Below are positions 45,708 to 56,300 of a stretch of 64,000 nucleotides of DNA, one piece after another. Position 1 is the first letter of the stretch; each line of letters opens with the position of its first letter. The position numbers and the translations under genes are program-made. Below the pieces are notes generated by a model. The model worked only from the letters and a program-made list of their open reading frames with translations. It was not told the DNA's origin and searched no databases. The DNA comes from Rhodotorula mucilaginosa (taxonomy: Eukaryota; Basidiomycota; Microbotryomycetes; Sporidiobolales; Sporidiobolaceae): NCBI GenBank assembly GCA_034406715.1, contig CP137870.1, forward strand, positions 1 through 64,000, in the 5' to 3' direction.

Positions 45708-46844
45708 ATGGCGACACTTCCAGATGATCTCGAGCGCCATCTCATCTGGGCCGCTAGGACAGCAGGTTTAGACGAACCGGTTTTATCTTTGACAGTCGCT
45801 CTCGGGAGAGCAGCCTTTGCAGCCAGGTTGACGCCGCTGGCTTTAAATCCGCAAGAGGTCCGGGGTCGTACAGAGAGACTGAAGCGTCAATTGGTAAGTC
45901 CCAAAGTCACTGGACACCCCAGGGGAGCTTCAACTGACCGACTTGGTATCCTGCTGTCTGGAGTCAGGTTGAGAGTTTGCGTTTCCCGCAGCTGATCCGG
46001 CGCTTCATCTTGATCTGGAAGTGCCTCTACATAGGGTCTAAGCAGATCATATCAGACCTGGGACTGAGGGAATCGGTAACTCCCGGACCCGCATACACGC
46101 TCTGCGAAACTCTCAGTGCGTACTCCTCGCGGTCTACGATTTCCGACGGGTGTGAAGTCCTAACTTTCCACTTGCAATGGCAGGCAAGTTGTCAGATGGG
46201 GTTGAGCTGCCACACATGGTCGTCAACGCATTGACGGTCCGGCCTCAGTCTCTGCTGCCATTCCATCTCGGATTACACCGCTACCACCCGGTAGCAACAC
46301 GCTGTTTGCCCGGGCCCTGCCCCTTGCCCAATGACGGGAGCGCCGATGGGCACGCGTCTGACCTCCTCCGCAAGTGGGAGGAGGGCAAACTTTGCAGCAG
46401 TGGCACGCCGTACTCACTTGACTCGCTCGAATGTGCGTGTTTTCCTTTTCCTCTCTGCCCTCCAGCGGCGCCGGCTCTGTTCTCTTCATCAACTATAGCC
46501 AACAGGATATTTAACTGATTACGGCCTCGTACGGGGACGCCCTGATCTACCTACTGCCAACAGTCCCTGCGTTTCAAAGCCAGTTATTTGGTTATGGCTC
46601 TGTCAGCTTTACGTTCTTCGGTCAGAGGTATGATCATGCTGGGTGGCCAGTGGCAACACATTACGTCTTGCACGCGCGGAGCAGCCGCCTTGGCATGTCC
46701 AACATGGCCTATGTCACCTTTATCCTGCCTCCGCCGCCTTCCGTGTCATCGCCTTACAATCCCCTTCCTCGTCCAAACGGATACAGTCAGCCACCGAACA
46801 TGTTCTCCCGGCCGGCTAGGCAGACCTCTTTCCCTGCCTTGTAA
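45708..46844 (+). CDS. Family P copy 4
   Basis: Start MATLPDDLERHLIWAARTAG; exon 1 is longer than in the other copies. Intron 1 (GTAAGT near 45894 to GTCAG near 45966) leads to VESLRFPQLIRRFILIWKCL. Exon 3 has LPHMVVNALTV, LPGPCPLPN and LLRKWEEGKLCSSGTPYS, with the phase-1 donor GTGCGT near 46433. Exon 4 (after CAACAG near 46562) reads LFGYGSVSFTFFGQ, PVATHYVLHA and AYVTFILPPPPS and ends with a short divergent tail, stop 46842-46844. Together with copy 3 it defines the conserved core of the family. Confidence 0.6.
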
Positions 46845-47053
46845 ACGCAGACAGTCTAGTGGTAGACGTTTCGTTCCGACCCTTTCCTCACGGACACTCA
46901 ACTTGACCAAAGGGTGCATTTTTTTGAGCAAGGACGATATTTCTCGACTTCTGAGCGTTCTGCGCAGCTGTACGTCCTACAGATCAGATAGCGTCAGGAT
47001 AGCAGCGCGAAAGGTCACTGGATATTACCCTCTAGGCCTACGCAAAAAAGATG

Positions 47054-47073
47054 GTCCGCGGAGGTCCGAAGAC
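47054..47073. promoter_or_regulatory. Variant of the palindromic motif
   Basis: GTCCGCGGAGGTCCGAAGAC: keeps the TCCGCGGA core but the right flank differs from the family consensus. 103 bp before the start codon of the next gene, a spacing like that of the family genes. Confidence 0.35.
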
Positions 47074-47175
47074 GAAAACGCCCACGTCCGGTCCACGTCG
47101 CTAACCGTTTCTCCTCCCCGTCGCGTAGTCGCCCGACAAGCTCCTGCGACCTGTTCCCACCCAGTCAAACAAAGC

Positions 47176-48162
47176 ATGCCCGTTGCGCTGGCTCGGTACC
47201 TGGAGCCGTACAATGCCTACCTCCGCCCGCTCGGCTACTACGCCACCTGGACTTTCTACTTTCTCTCGTTCGCCGTCTCACCCGGGCTGGTCACGCTCCT
47301 TCAAGCGCTTTGTCTGGTCCTGACTTGGATCCTCCCGAGCGTCGAACTGAACGTTGAGCGAGGCCGCAGACGAATCCTCGCCAGCCGCTGGATTCAGCCG
47401 GAATGGGCTTGGCCGGATGCGGTGCCTTTCCATCGGAGGGAGTGGCCGCAGTGGGCACGGAACGCGGCCAGCTACTTCGACGTGCGCCCGACGCTGGCAG
47501 TTGCCTGGAACGCGTGCGCAGCGAGACTGCGTGCGCTCAGTCGGAGGATGGGGTGGGACGTAGAAGCACCGCATGCTGCGGGCGCCAGGCGAGGTGAGCC
47601 GTTCCAATTACGTCTCCGGACCGAAATTCGTGATTCAAGTTCATCTCGTCGAAATGCCGCAGTAGCAAGCAACGTTGCAACAAGCCCGCGCGCGCACTCC
47701 GTCGCCGACCGACCCGCTTCACTTGCCCCTTCGGCTCGTTCGAATCCTTTCGCGTCGCGGATGCCGCCGCGGTCCGCCTCGCTCGGTGCGATTCCGTCCC
47801 GAGAAGCAATGTCCGCGCATGCATCGGGAGTGCAGCTGGAGCACGGCAGTATAGCCGGATCGCTGCGTTCCAGAGGTCAGCGTTTCGCGATTCGGACCGG
47901 GACCCGAACGAGACTGACGCGATCGGTCGCAAACAGCTTCAAACCCTTTCTCCGTCGACGGACACTCGGCACGGTCGATCCCGACTCGGGCGCCGCGAGC
48001 TCCCTCCGCCTCTCTCCGGAGCGGAGTGGCCGGTCCGGCTTGGTCGGTCGCGAGCGCTCACGAGGCGGCAGTGATGCGAGACGGCGACGGCAGTTTCTGG
48101 GGCGACGGCGGCAGCTGGGACGGGGCGTAGGACCAGCTCGAAGAGTTGTGGAGATAGGTTGA
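47176..48162 (+). CDS. Unrecognised small membrane protein, single exon
   Basis: 328 residues from ATG 47176 (MPVALARYLEPYNAYLRP), chosen because the hydrophobic region follows immediately and the upstream part of the same frame belongs to other DNA. The hydrophobic stretch at about residues 19-60 (WTFYFLSFAVSPGLVTLL, then CLVLTWILP) suggests one or two membrane segments. The C-terminal 190 residues are Ser/Arg/Ala-rich and probably disordered. I do not recognise a family. Confidence 0.5.
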   Translation: MPVALARYLEPYNAYLRPLGYYATWTFYFLSFAVSPGLVTLLQALCLVLTWILPSVELNVERGRRRILASRWIQPEWAWPDAVPFHRREWPQWARNAASYFDVRPTLAVAWNACAARLRALSRRMGWDVEAPHAAGARRGEPFQLRLRTEIRDSSSSRRNAAVASNVATSPRAHSVADRPASLAPSARSNPFASRMPPRSASLGAIPSREAMSAHASGVQLEHGSIAGSLRSRGQRFAIRTGTRTRLTRSVANSFKPFLRRRTLGTVDPDSGAASSLRLSPERSGRSGLVGRERSRGGSDARRRRQFLGRRRQLGRGVGPARRVVEIG

Positions 48163-48331
48163 AAATGCAAAGCACGACAAGATGCGGTTTTACAATAAGA
48201 AAGAAAGGCACTGGCGGACAGAAAAGAACGAGTCAGATCAAGCATCGCCGTAAGAGTACGATGGAAAACTCACGGCTGTCAAAGATAGAGAAGCGCCAAC
48301 GTGAAGAAAGATACCAAACCAGAGGCGCGGC

Positions 48332-51300
48332 TCAGGCCTCCGAGTAGCCGTCGTCGTCCTCGTAGTCGTCGTCGACGGTCGCCTTGCCGGGACTCTGACT
48401 CTCGCGACCGGTTCCAGCCGTGCCCGTCGTCTCGCTCTCGTCCTCGCCGCCCATCGAGTCGATATCGCTCGCGGGCATCCCGACGCTCGACGTCGGCGGA
48501 GCCGGTCCGCCACCACGACGACCGTCGCCGCCGCCCGGCAACGAAGTCGCAAAGAGTCGACCCATGACGGGCGTCTTGAGTGCTTTCGCGTCGTCGTCGC
48601 CGGACGTGTTGGAGCCGGACAGCTCGCGGATCCGCCCGCCGGCGGAAGAAGCGTCGTCGGCGCCGTTGGCGGCATGACTTCCCCGAGCGGGAGTTTCGCC
48701 GCCCGCGCGCGTATAGAGAACTCCCGGTCCGGGCGTGGCGGTCAGACCCAGCTTTTCCGAAAAGACCGGGTGGCGCGGCGACGAAAAGACAAAGCTCTGC
48801 GGCTCGGTCTGCCGCGCGAGATTGCTCAGCGCCGCGCCCGAGAGCGGCAAGATGCCTTCCGCCATGACGCCGGCGGCGACGAACGGATCATGAGGATGCG
48901 TCGCGACCTGCCGAGGTGGAGGCGGACCGTTGTCCGAGACCGTGCGGCGCAAGGCTGCGGAACCGGCCGGAGCGGGCGTGACGAGGTGAGCCTGCGAGGC
49001 CCCGCCGCCCGACGACGACGAACCGGGCAACATGGCATCGAGTTCGCGGAGCGGGTCGTGGTGATGGTGCTGCTGCGTGCGACCGCCCGACGACGACGAA
49101 GAAGGCTGAATGTCAAACTCGCCGAGTTCGGAAGTGAGACCGGCCGGGTGGTGATGATGCAACGGTCGGACGGCGGACGAGCTGCCTGCTCCGGTACCGC
49201 TGCTGCTCGAGCCGCCTCCTGCTCCTGCTGCGCCTCCACGGCGACGCCGTTCATTCTCGAGACTAGCCCGACCGCGAGATCGGCGCCCGCCACCACTGCT
49301 CGACGAGAACGACTCTCCTCCTCGCTGACGGTCGGCGCCACCATTGTCGTCGTCGTCTGCTTCCGTCGGAGGTCGCATCATGTCGCCTTCGCTCGTCAAC
49401 TCGCCGACCGCCGCATCGTCGTCCTCGTCGTCCCCGTCATCGTCATGGTGGTGACGGCGACCTCCACCCAAGTGCGCCGAGCCGCGCTGCTCAAAGCGAA
49501 CGACCGGCGAACTCTCAATCATCCGCATCATGTTGCCCGGCGTCGGCGTCGCGACGAGGCTCGCCTCGGTCCGCCACGAAGGTCCCGTCTCGGATCCTCC
49601 TCCTGCGCCACCCGCCACCGCGTACTGGTGATGGGCCTTCTTGGCCGTCGCGAGCAACGCATGCGCCGCCGCCGTCGAACCGCCTTCGCCGCTACTCGAA
49701 GTGCTCGCGAGCATCGGCACTGGCGAGGTACTCCTGCCCCGTTTTCGGGGCGAGAGCGCTTCTGCTGCCGTCGGAGTCATGTTGGGCGGAAGGTGCGACG
49801 TCGACGACGACGTAGACGTGGATCCGGCATGCATCGCCGCTCGCCAAGGCGAAAGCGGTCCGTTCGAAGCCGACGCCTGCTGACCCGCTCGCGAGCGAAG
49901 CATCAAGCTCTGCACCGCACCGTCATCCTCATCGTCGTCGTCTTCCTCCTCTTCCTCGTGGTCGTGGTCGTCCTCGTCCCCATCGCCACCTTCGTGGACG
50001 CCCTTGCCCTTCCTCCTCCGCAAAGGCGTCCGTCGTCCCCGACCCATCGGAGCACCCATCATCGACATCGACGGCGGTCCGGACCCGCGAATGCTCGAAA
50101 CGGGACTCTGGACATGCGGCGCCATCGGACTGCTCGGGCCCGCCTTGAGCGCGAGCAAGATCCCCGCCGCGTCTTCGCGGTGCGGTCCCCTGACAGCCCC
50201 ACCCGCGTCGTTTCCAGCACCTCCTCCTCCTTGCCCGCCATTCGAGGTCGTCGTCGACGCACCCCCGGCACGATGAATCGCCTCCTTGCCCTTGCCATTC
50301 AACCCCGTCCTCCTCAACTTGACCGGACTCTCCAAACCGCCCTGGGCATTCACCGCCTCCCGATGCGCGTTCGATCCACTCGTCGGCGCCGGGATTCCCG
50401 ACCCCATCCCCATCCCCATCCCTCCAGCGATCCCACTCGTGGTCGTGACGACCCTCGCGGGAGATTGTCGTCGTGCATAATAGGGCATCGCGACGGGGGC
50501 GGGAGCTCCCGGAGAGACGGGAGGAACGGGGAGGGCTCGAGGCATGTCGTAAGGAGAGGGGAAGACCGGATTCGGGTTCGAGTGCGGACGAGGAGGCGCG
50601 TACCCTCCCGAGGAGGCGGACGAAGCCGCCCCCGCAGCGGAGAGCAACATCGGACTGAGCGGACGGGCGTTCGCTCCGTTGTCGTGGTAGTACTGATGAG
50701 GATGAGAGTGGTGGTGATGCGCAAAGGTGGAAGCGAGCGGAGGACCATGTGGCTGATCTTGCGCCGTCGCGTGAGGGTGAAACGGCTGCGAATACGGGTT
50801 CCCGCCCCCGCCGCCGGACGACGATGAAGAAGCTTGATGGTGGTGGTAAGAGAGTTGCGGCAAGGGAGGCAACTCGTGCCCCTCTGCGTCGTCATCGTCC
50901 TCGTCTGCCAGGGCGCCGCCTCCATCTCGACGCCGAGCGGTCGGAACCCTCCGCCGAGAAGACCTGCGCACGTCGGACCCTCCTCCTCCATCTGCAGTGG
51001 CGGCAGGAAGGGGTGGCAACGCGGTAGAGGACGAGGACGACAACGCTGCCGCCGACGGCCCAGCGCCTCTCGTCGTCGCCGCCGCCGCCGCAATCGCCAC
51101 GAGGTACGAATCCCCGCCGATACCGCCACCTACTCCTCCTCCTCCTCCTCCTTCCCCATGTCCATGCCCGTTGGCAGCAGACCTGGTGGGAGTTCTCCGT
51201 CCGACGGGGTAGCCATACAAGCTCGGTTGGGGATAGAACGGGTTCGAAGGCGAAGGAGCGGACGCGTAAGAGGAGGAGTGCCCGTGATGATGCGGATGTT

Positions 51301-52914
51301 GCATCAACGGTGGTGGCGGGGGTGGATAGTGAGCATGGGACGAAGAAGAAGAGGGTGGTGGATAGCCGAGGGGAGCGCTGCCGCCTCGCGCGAGTCCGGG
51401 TGGACCTTCGGCGCTCCAGCCGCCGACCGAACCGGCATCAAAGCTCGAATCGCCTTCCTCGTCGTCGATGAATCCACCATTCGGCGGAGGCGGCAACGGC
51501 AACGGCAACAGATTGGCACTAACGAAGCCTCGACCATCGCCAGCACCGGCATAAAGGTCGCCGGGACGTTCAAAGTCGTCGTCTTCATCGTCCGTCGCGG
51601 GAGTTCCGACCGATCCGGCGACGGAGGGAGTTGGCGGGCGGGTATCGTCGCGAGTTTTGCGCGCACTGCCCGTGACGGACCCCTTTTCGGCGCGGTTCTT
51701 GCGCGCCCACCGCCGCTTCGATTCGAGCGTCCGCGTCCGCTTCTCCTCTTCCGATTTCGGCCGGTTCGCGTCTGCGCGCGTGCGACCATCGAACAACGTT
51801 ATGAGTCTCAATCTCGCGCGAAAGGAAGCGCGGTGCCGAAAAGGAGCTCACCATTGTCCCACCTGGTCCGTCTCGGCTGAGCCGCGAGCGGAATCCCATG
51901 CTTGTCCTGGAGATGCCTCCTCCAGATACTCCTCGCATGCTTGCCTCGATACGTCTTGTCGCACTTGGGACATTTAAAGTCGATGTCGGCGCTCGAAGCG
52001 GGACCGGCCGGGTTGAGGGTGTAATCCGGGGCGAGGTAGCCCGGAGCGTTGACGTCGACGCCGCCGTGGGGGGGTTCGCTCCCGCTTGCGTAGTGTTGCT
52101 GGAGGTCGGGTTTGACGTCTTCGCCACCGCCGCCGCCGCCGCGCGAGGAGGAGTAGAGGAGGTCGTCGTAGCCGGCGAGGTCGACGGACGAGGCTTTCGC
52201 GGAAGAGGCGTCGGTCAAGTTGCCGCCGCCGGCGTTCTTGGTGGCCGCTCTCGCCCCTCGCTTGGTAGTTGTTGTACGAGGTTTGCGAGCTGATGAGGTG
52301 CTCGCTGCGGTTGTTGTTGTTGTTGCTGCTGGTGGTGGTACGCTCGAGGATGAAGCTGTTCATCGAAGACGCGGGGATTTCGGTCGGCGGCGAGATCGAG
52401 GGAGGCAGGCGACGAGAAGTGTGTGCATTGCGCATTTGCGAGAGAGAAAGAACACGCAGAGAGAGACGAGGCCGGGAAGTGGGTACGCGTCGCGAGGCGG
52501 GCAGTGTTTGGCGCGTCGAGTTGGAACAGCGAGGACGGCGTTCCCGCGGCCAGGAGCAGGGGCGTGGATAATAGTTTGCATGTCCAGTCGTAAGCAGTGC
52601 ACGGCGATTGCGGCCACGCAGGCGGTCGGCGAGATGTGCGATCAGCGCGGGTCGAGGCGCAGTCGAGTCGGGCGAGAGAGGGCGGGCGGGACAACAGCGA
52701 CGCGCGAGTGCAGTGGGCGGGGCAAGGGGCAGGTGGAGCGTAGGACGGTCAGCCTGACTATACTTGCACCCTCCCGCACAGCGCGTGCGTGCGTGCGAGA
52801 CTGACCTTGAGCAGCGGTCGCCGAGGGTTGATGATCGCTCTCGGACGGCGTCGCCTTTTGCGACCGCTTGCGCGTCCGAGCCGACGCCCGACTGCCGCCA
52901 GTCGAGCCAGCCAT
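48332..52914 (-). CDS. Large C2H2-type zinc-finger protein, probable transcription factor
   Basis: Start at 52914 (MAGSTGGSRASARTRKR), a short basic exon, then a long first intron of about 520 bp (GTCAGT near 52804 to ATCAG near 52285). Exon 2 continues ARKPRTTTTKRGARAAT and contains one C2H2 finger, FKCPKCDKTYRGKHARSIWR then RHLQDKHG, two Cys followed by two His. After a small intron (about 51811-51852) comes a basic tract, LESKRRWARKNRAEK. The remaining roughly 1,100 residues are low-complexity (Ser, Gly, His, Pro, Asp) with a short conserved-looking patch FVFSSPRHPVFSEKLGL near the end and an acidic C-terminus. A single-finger protein with a very long disordered tail fits a fungal regulator, but its targets cannot be inferred. 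Confidence 0.7.
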
Positions 52915-53363
52915 TCTCGCTACCTGTCACACAACTCGGTACGCGCGAGAGAGTCGACGAGATGAGAGACGGACGAGTCAAGCTGTGGGCAGCCCGCAGC
53001 CCGCCACCTTCTTCTCGAGCTCCAGACTCGTTGCAACCCAGGCAGACTGTGTAGCCTGCATCGAGTAACTACACTTGCACTACACCCTCCCCCTACTCAA
53101 CCCGTCCGACTCGCGCCGAGAGCGCTCACCCCCCCGGGTTGGCTCAACTTCTCGCCCCAGCTGTTCGCTCAACTTTCCAATATGATCCGCACAGACTCCA
53201 AACTCAGCTGGCGAGCTTTTAGACTCGGAGACACGTATGCATCTCTCACGTAGAGCACTGTAGATCAACGGGACGATTAAACAAGAGGGCACTCGCAAAG
53301 GAGGTGGTTGGGAAACGCCCGAGCGCCGCGCGATTCGGCGCGAGCCGAGCCACTGAATGACGG

Positions 53364-56300
53364 TCAACCACCGCCGCGTTCTAGCATCGTCCTGCGCACA
53401 CGCAAGTCCTCCTCCTCCTCCTCCTGGTCGCCAGACAACAACCATGCAGCGGCAACATGTTCAACGCCCGTGACGACGGCGCTTCCCCCGAGGCTCGGCG
53501 GCGTCGTCAAGTCGGACAAGAACGCCTCGTCCCGGTCCCGCAACCACTTCTTCTTCTTCTTCTTGCCTCCTCCATGTCCTCCTCGTCGTTGTGCTGTTAG
53601 ATCTGGACCCAGGCCACCCTCAAAGTGGTCCTCGTCGGGATTGACGAGCGTCGTCGACTCGACCGACCAGTCTCCTCCTCCGTGGCCGCTGCTGGTCGTG
53701 GTCGTGGTGGTGGTGGTGGTGGTGGTAGTGCCGACCGTACTCGTCGAGGTCTTTGCCCCCGCCCTTGCCGCCGCCGCCTCGTCCTGGTCCTCGTCGGCGG
53801 CGGAGGGGACGGGACCGAGACCGAGACCCGGAAACCCCAGAGCGCTCAACGAACGACCCATCAAAGTCGGAGGAGCACTCGTCGTCGTCGTCGTCGCAGT
53901 GGTGGTCGTCGCATCACGACCGAGTCCCGCCGACGATGAAACCCGACCCTTGAGCGGACTACTACTCGCCGCCTCACTCGCGCCCGTTCCAGTCCCGGAC
54001 CCAAAGCTCGATTTCGCACCCTCCTCCTGCTCCCGAACGACCGAATCACGATGACGCCCAGCACCGCCGCTGCCGCTGCTGCCGAGTCCTCCGACAATGA
54101 AATTCATAGTCTGGTTCATCAACGGCGAGACGAAATCACTCGCGTGGAATAACGACAGCGCCGAGAGGCGGTTCCTCGTCGTGTTCGCGCTGCTGCTGCT
54201 GCTGCTGCCGACGTTGTGGCGGTGGTGGTGGTGATCGTTCGTATCGGCATCGGCATCCACGGTGCTGTCGAGACTCGAAGCGAAAGAATCTTTCGGAGCT
54301 CGGGTGAAAGCGGTGTTCATCGTGTTGTTGTGCGGCGTGCCGGCCAGGTCGTCGACAGCTGAGAGAGGCGACCGACCGTGCGCCTCTGACGACGACGACG
54401 ACGACGACGAGACAGGACCGCCGTGGTCGTCCTGATGATCTCGAGCCCGAGTCTCTGCGAGGTTCGACACTCTCGGAAAGGAACCTTGCTGCATCGCGAC
54501 TGTCGGCGTCGTCGTCCCGCCCGTTCTCGAGAGTTCCGACAACGAGGGAGAGACGAACGACCTCGTCGTCCGCAGCGGAGGGGAGACGGCCGAGGTGTCT
54601 TCTCCTCCTCCGCCACCGTCACGGGCGAGGGCTTCCTTCTCGCGCGCTCGAGACTCGAGCAACTCGTGTCGGAGAATCTCGACATCACGGAGCGCTTGTT
54701 GCGCCCGTTCTCGCCACGCGTGGGTACTCTCGGTAGGCTGCACGTACTTGTTCCGAAATGCCGACGCTCTATCAGCTCGTCGTGTCTTGACTAGAACGAG
54801 AGGATGAGAAAACGCACAGATACATCCAACGGTCCGGCGGCTCGCAAGATTCGCAGTTCTTGCTCGGCAGCATCACGTTGGCGTCTCACGTCGGCGAGGA
54901 CTGCGCGCGTCTCGCGGAGCGCATCAAACACGGCCGCGCGTTCGAGCTCGGCTTTCTCGAGATCGCTCCGGATCGCGACGTATCTGCAGATAGGAAAGTC
55001 AGCTACGTTCGAGCTTGGCGTCGCGGTCGAGAAAGAGGGAGAGACGCACTCGAGATAAAGTTCGAGCTTGTCCATGGTGCGAACGCGAGCGACATTCAGA
55101 GCGGGTCGAGCCGGTACCCCTTTCGGCGTTTCTGACGAGCGACGACGACGACGACGACCGTTGTCGTAGCCCGTCGGAGCGGTCCCGTTACTGTCAGACC
55201 CATCACTCGAAAGCTGTAGTGGTCGGTCCCGCCCGGGGGAGATCGGATACCAAGTGGTGACGCCGCCATCGGTCGAGCTCTCGCCCGTTTGCCGATTCCC
55301 TTCCTCCGCGGAGAGTTCCCCCGCAGCTCTTTGCAGACGTGATGACGACAAGCGAGACGAAACTCGCCGAACAACAGGGACCTGCCTCCGCATCGGCGAA
55401 AGCGGCTCGACCGGCTCGACCGGCGGCGCGGTGTTCTCCTGACCAAGGCGTCTCTGCAACTCGCGCCCTGCTCCACTGCGCAGTTCGTACCGCGCAAGTC
55501 GGCTCGACCGAGCACTCGTCGGCAAGCGCTGCCCCTGCGAGGGCGAGAGTGGTGGCGGCGGTGTCGTCGTCATCGTCTCCGAATGGCCCGAACTGCGCTT
55601 CGGCGCCTCTTCAGTAACCGGACTTCCGAGTTCGCTCAGCATGTCGTCGATTCCGGCGACAGACAACATGCTGTCGCGGGTCGATTTGTGCCGCAGGGGT
55701 AAATACAATTGGCGGATCCGGCTCTCGCTGCCGGTTCGGCGATGAGCCAAGTTTCCGCGTTGTCCCGAGGCGAGTTCGGCTGATGCAGCGCGGGCCGGCG
55801 CTGCTGAAGCTTCGGGTTCCGGTATGTCGACGGCTTCGTCGGCAGTCTCGACCTTCTCCTGTTGGGCTGCTCCGGGCGTTTCGACCGTTTGTTCGAGTCC
55901 CGACAACGAGGCGTGGACCGCATCCGCGAGTGGAATTGGAAGCCCCGACGGCTTGGCGTTACTATACGGAGATAGCGGCTTGCGAGGCGACGAAGCAGGG
56001 AGGCCCGGCAAAGGCTTGTTCGCCACGACGGTGAGCGGGCCGCCTGATTCTCCGAGCGGGACGACGCCGGAGTCCCTCTGATCCGCCAATCGACGCTCTC
56101 GTAGGCTGTATTAGCAGAAAACGTTTGTCAGCGGGAGGTAGACGGGCGGCGGATTCAAGCGGCGAAAATTTACGCCGACGGTTTCGGAGAACACGACGCC
56201 TGGTCGGGTGGTTCGCCTTCTCGGCTCGCACCACCGTCTGTGCGCGCTGCAACAGACGGACTGTCGTGAGCCGACAGCACCTCAGGGACGCTGTCGAGCC

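Noticed and set aside
46588-47175. Extension of the membrane-protein frame upstream through family P copy 4 to give a 524-residue protein
   Set aside because: The upstream part overlaps the last exon of copy 4 in another frame and intergenic DNA; the hydrophobic protein starts naturally at 47176.
48674-50827. 717-codon plus-strand frame opposite the zinc-finger gene
   Set aside because: Arg-rich antisense shadow of the biased codon use in the minus-strand gene; no domain.
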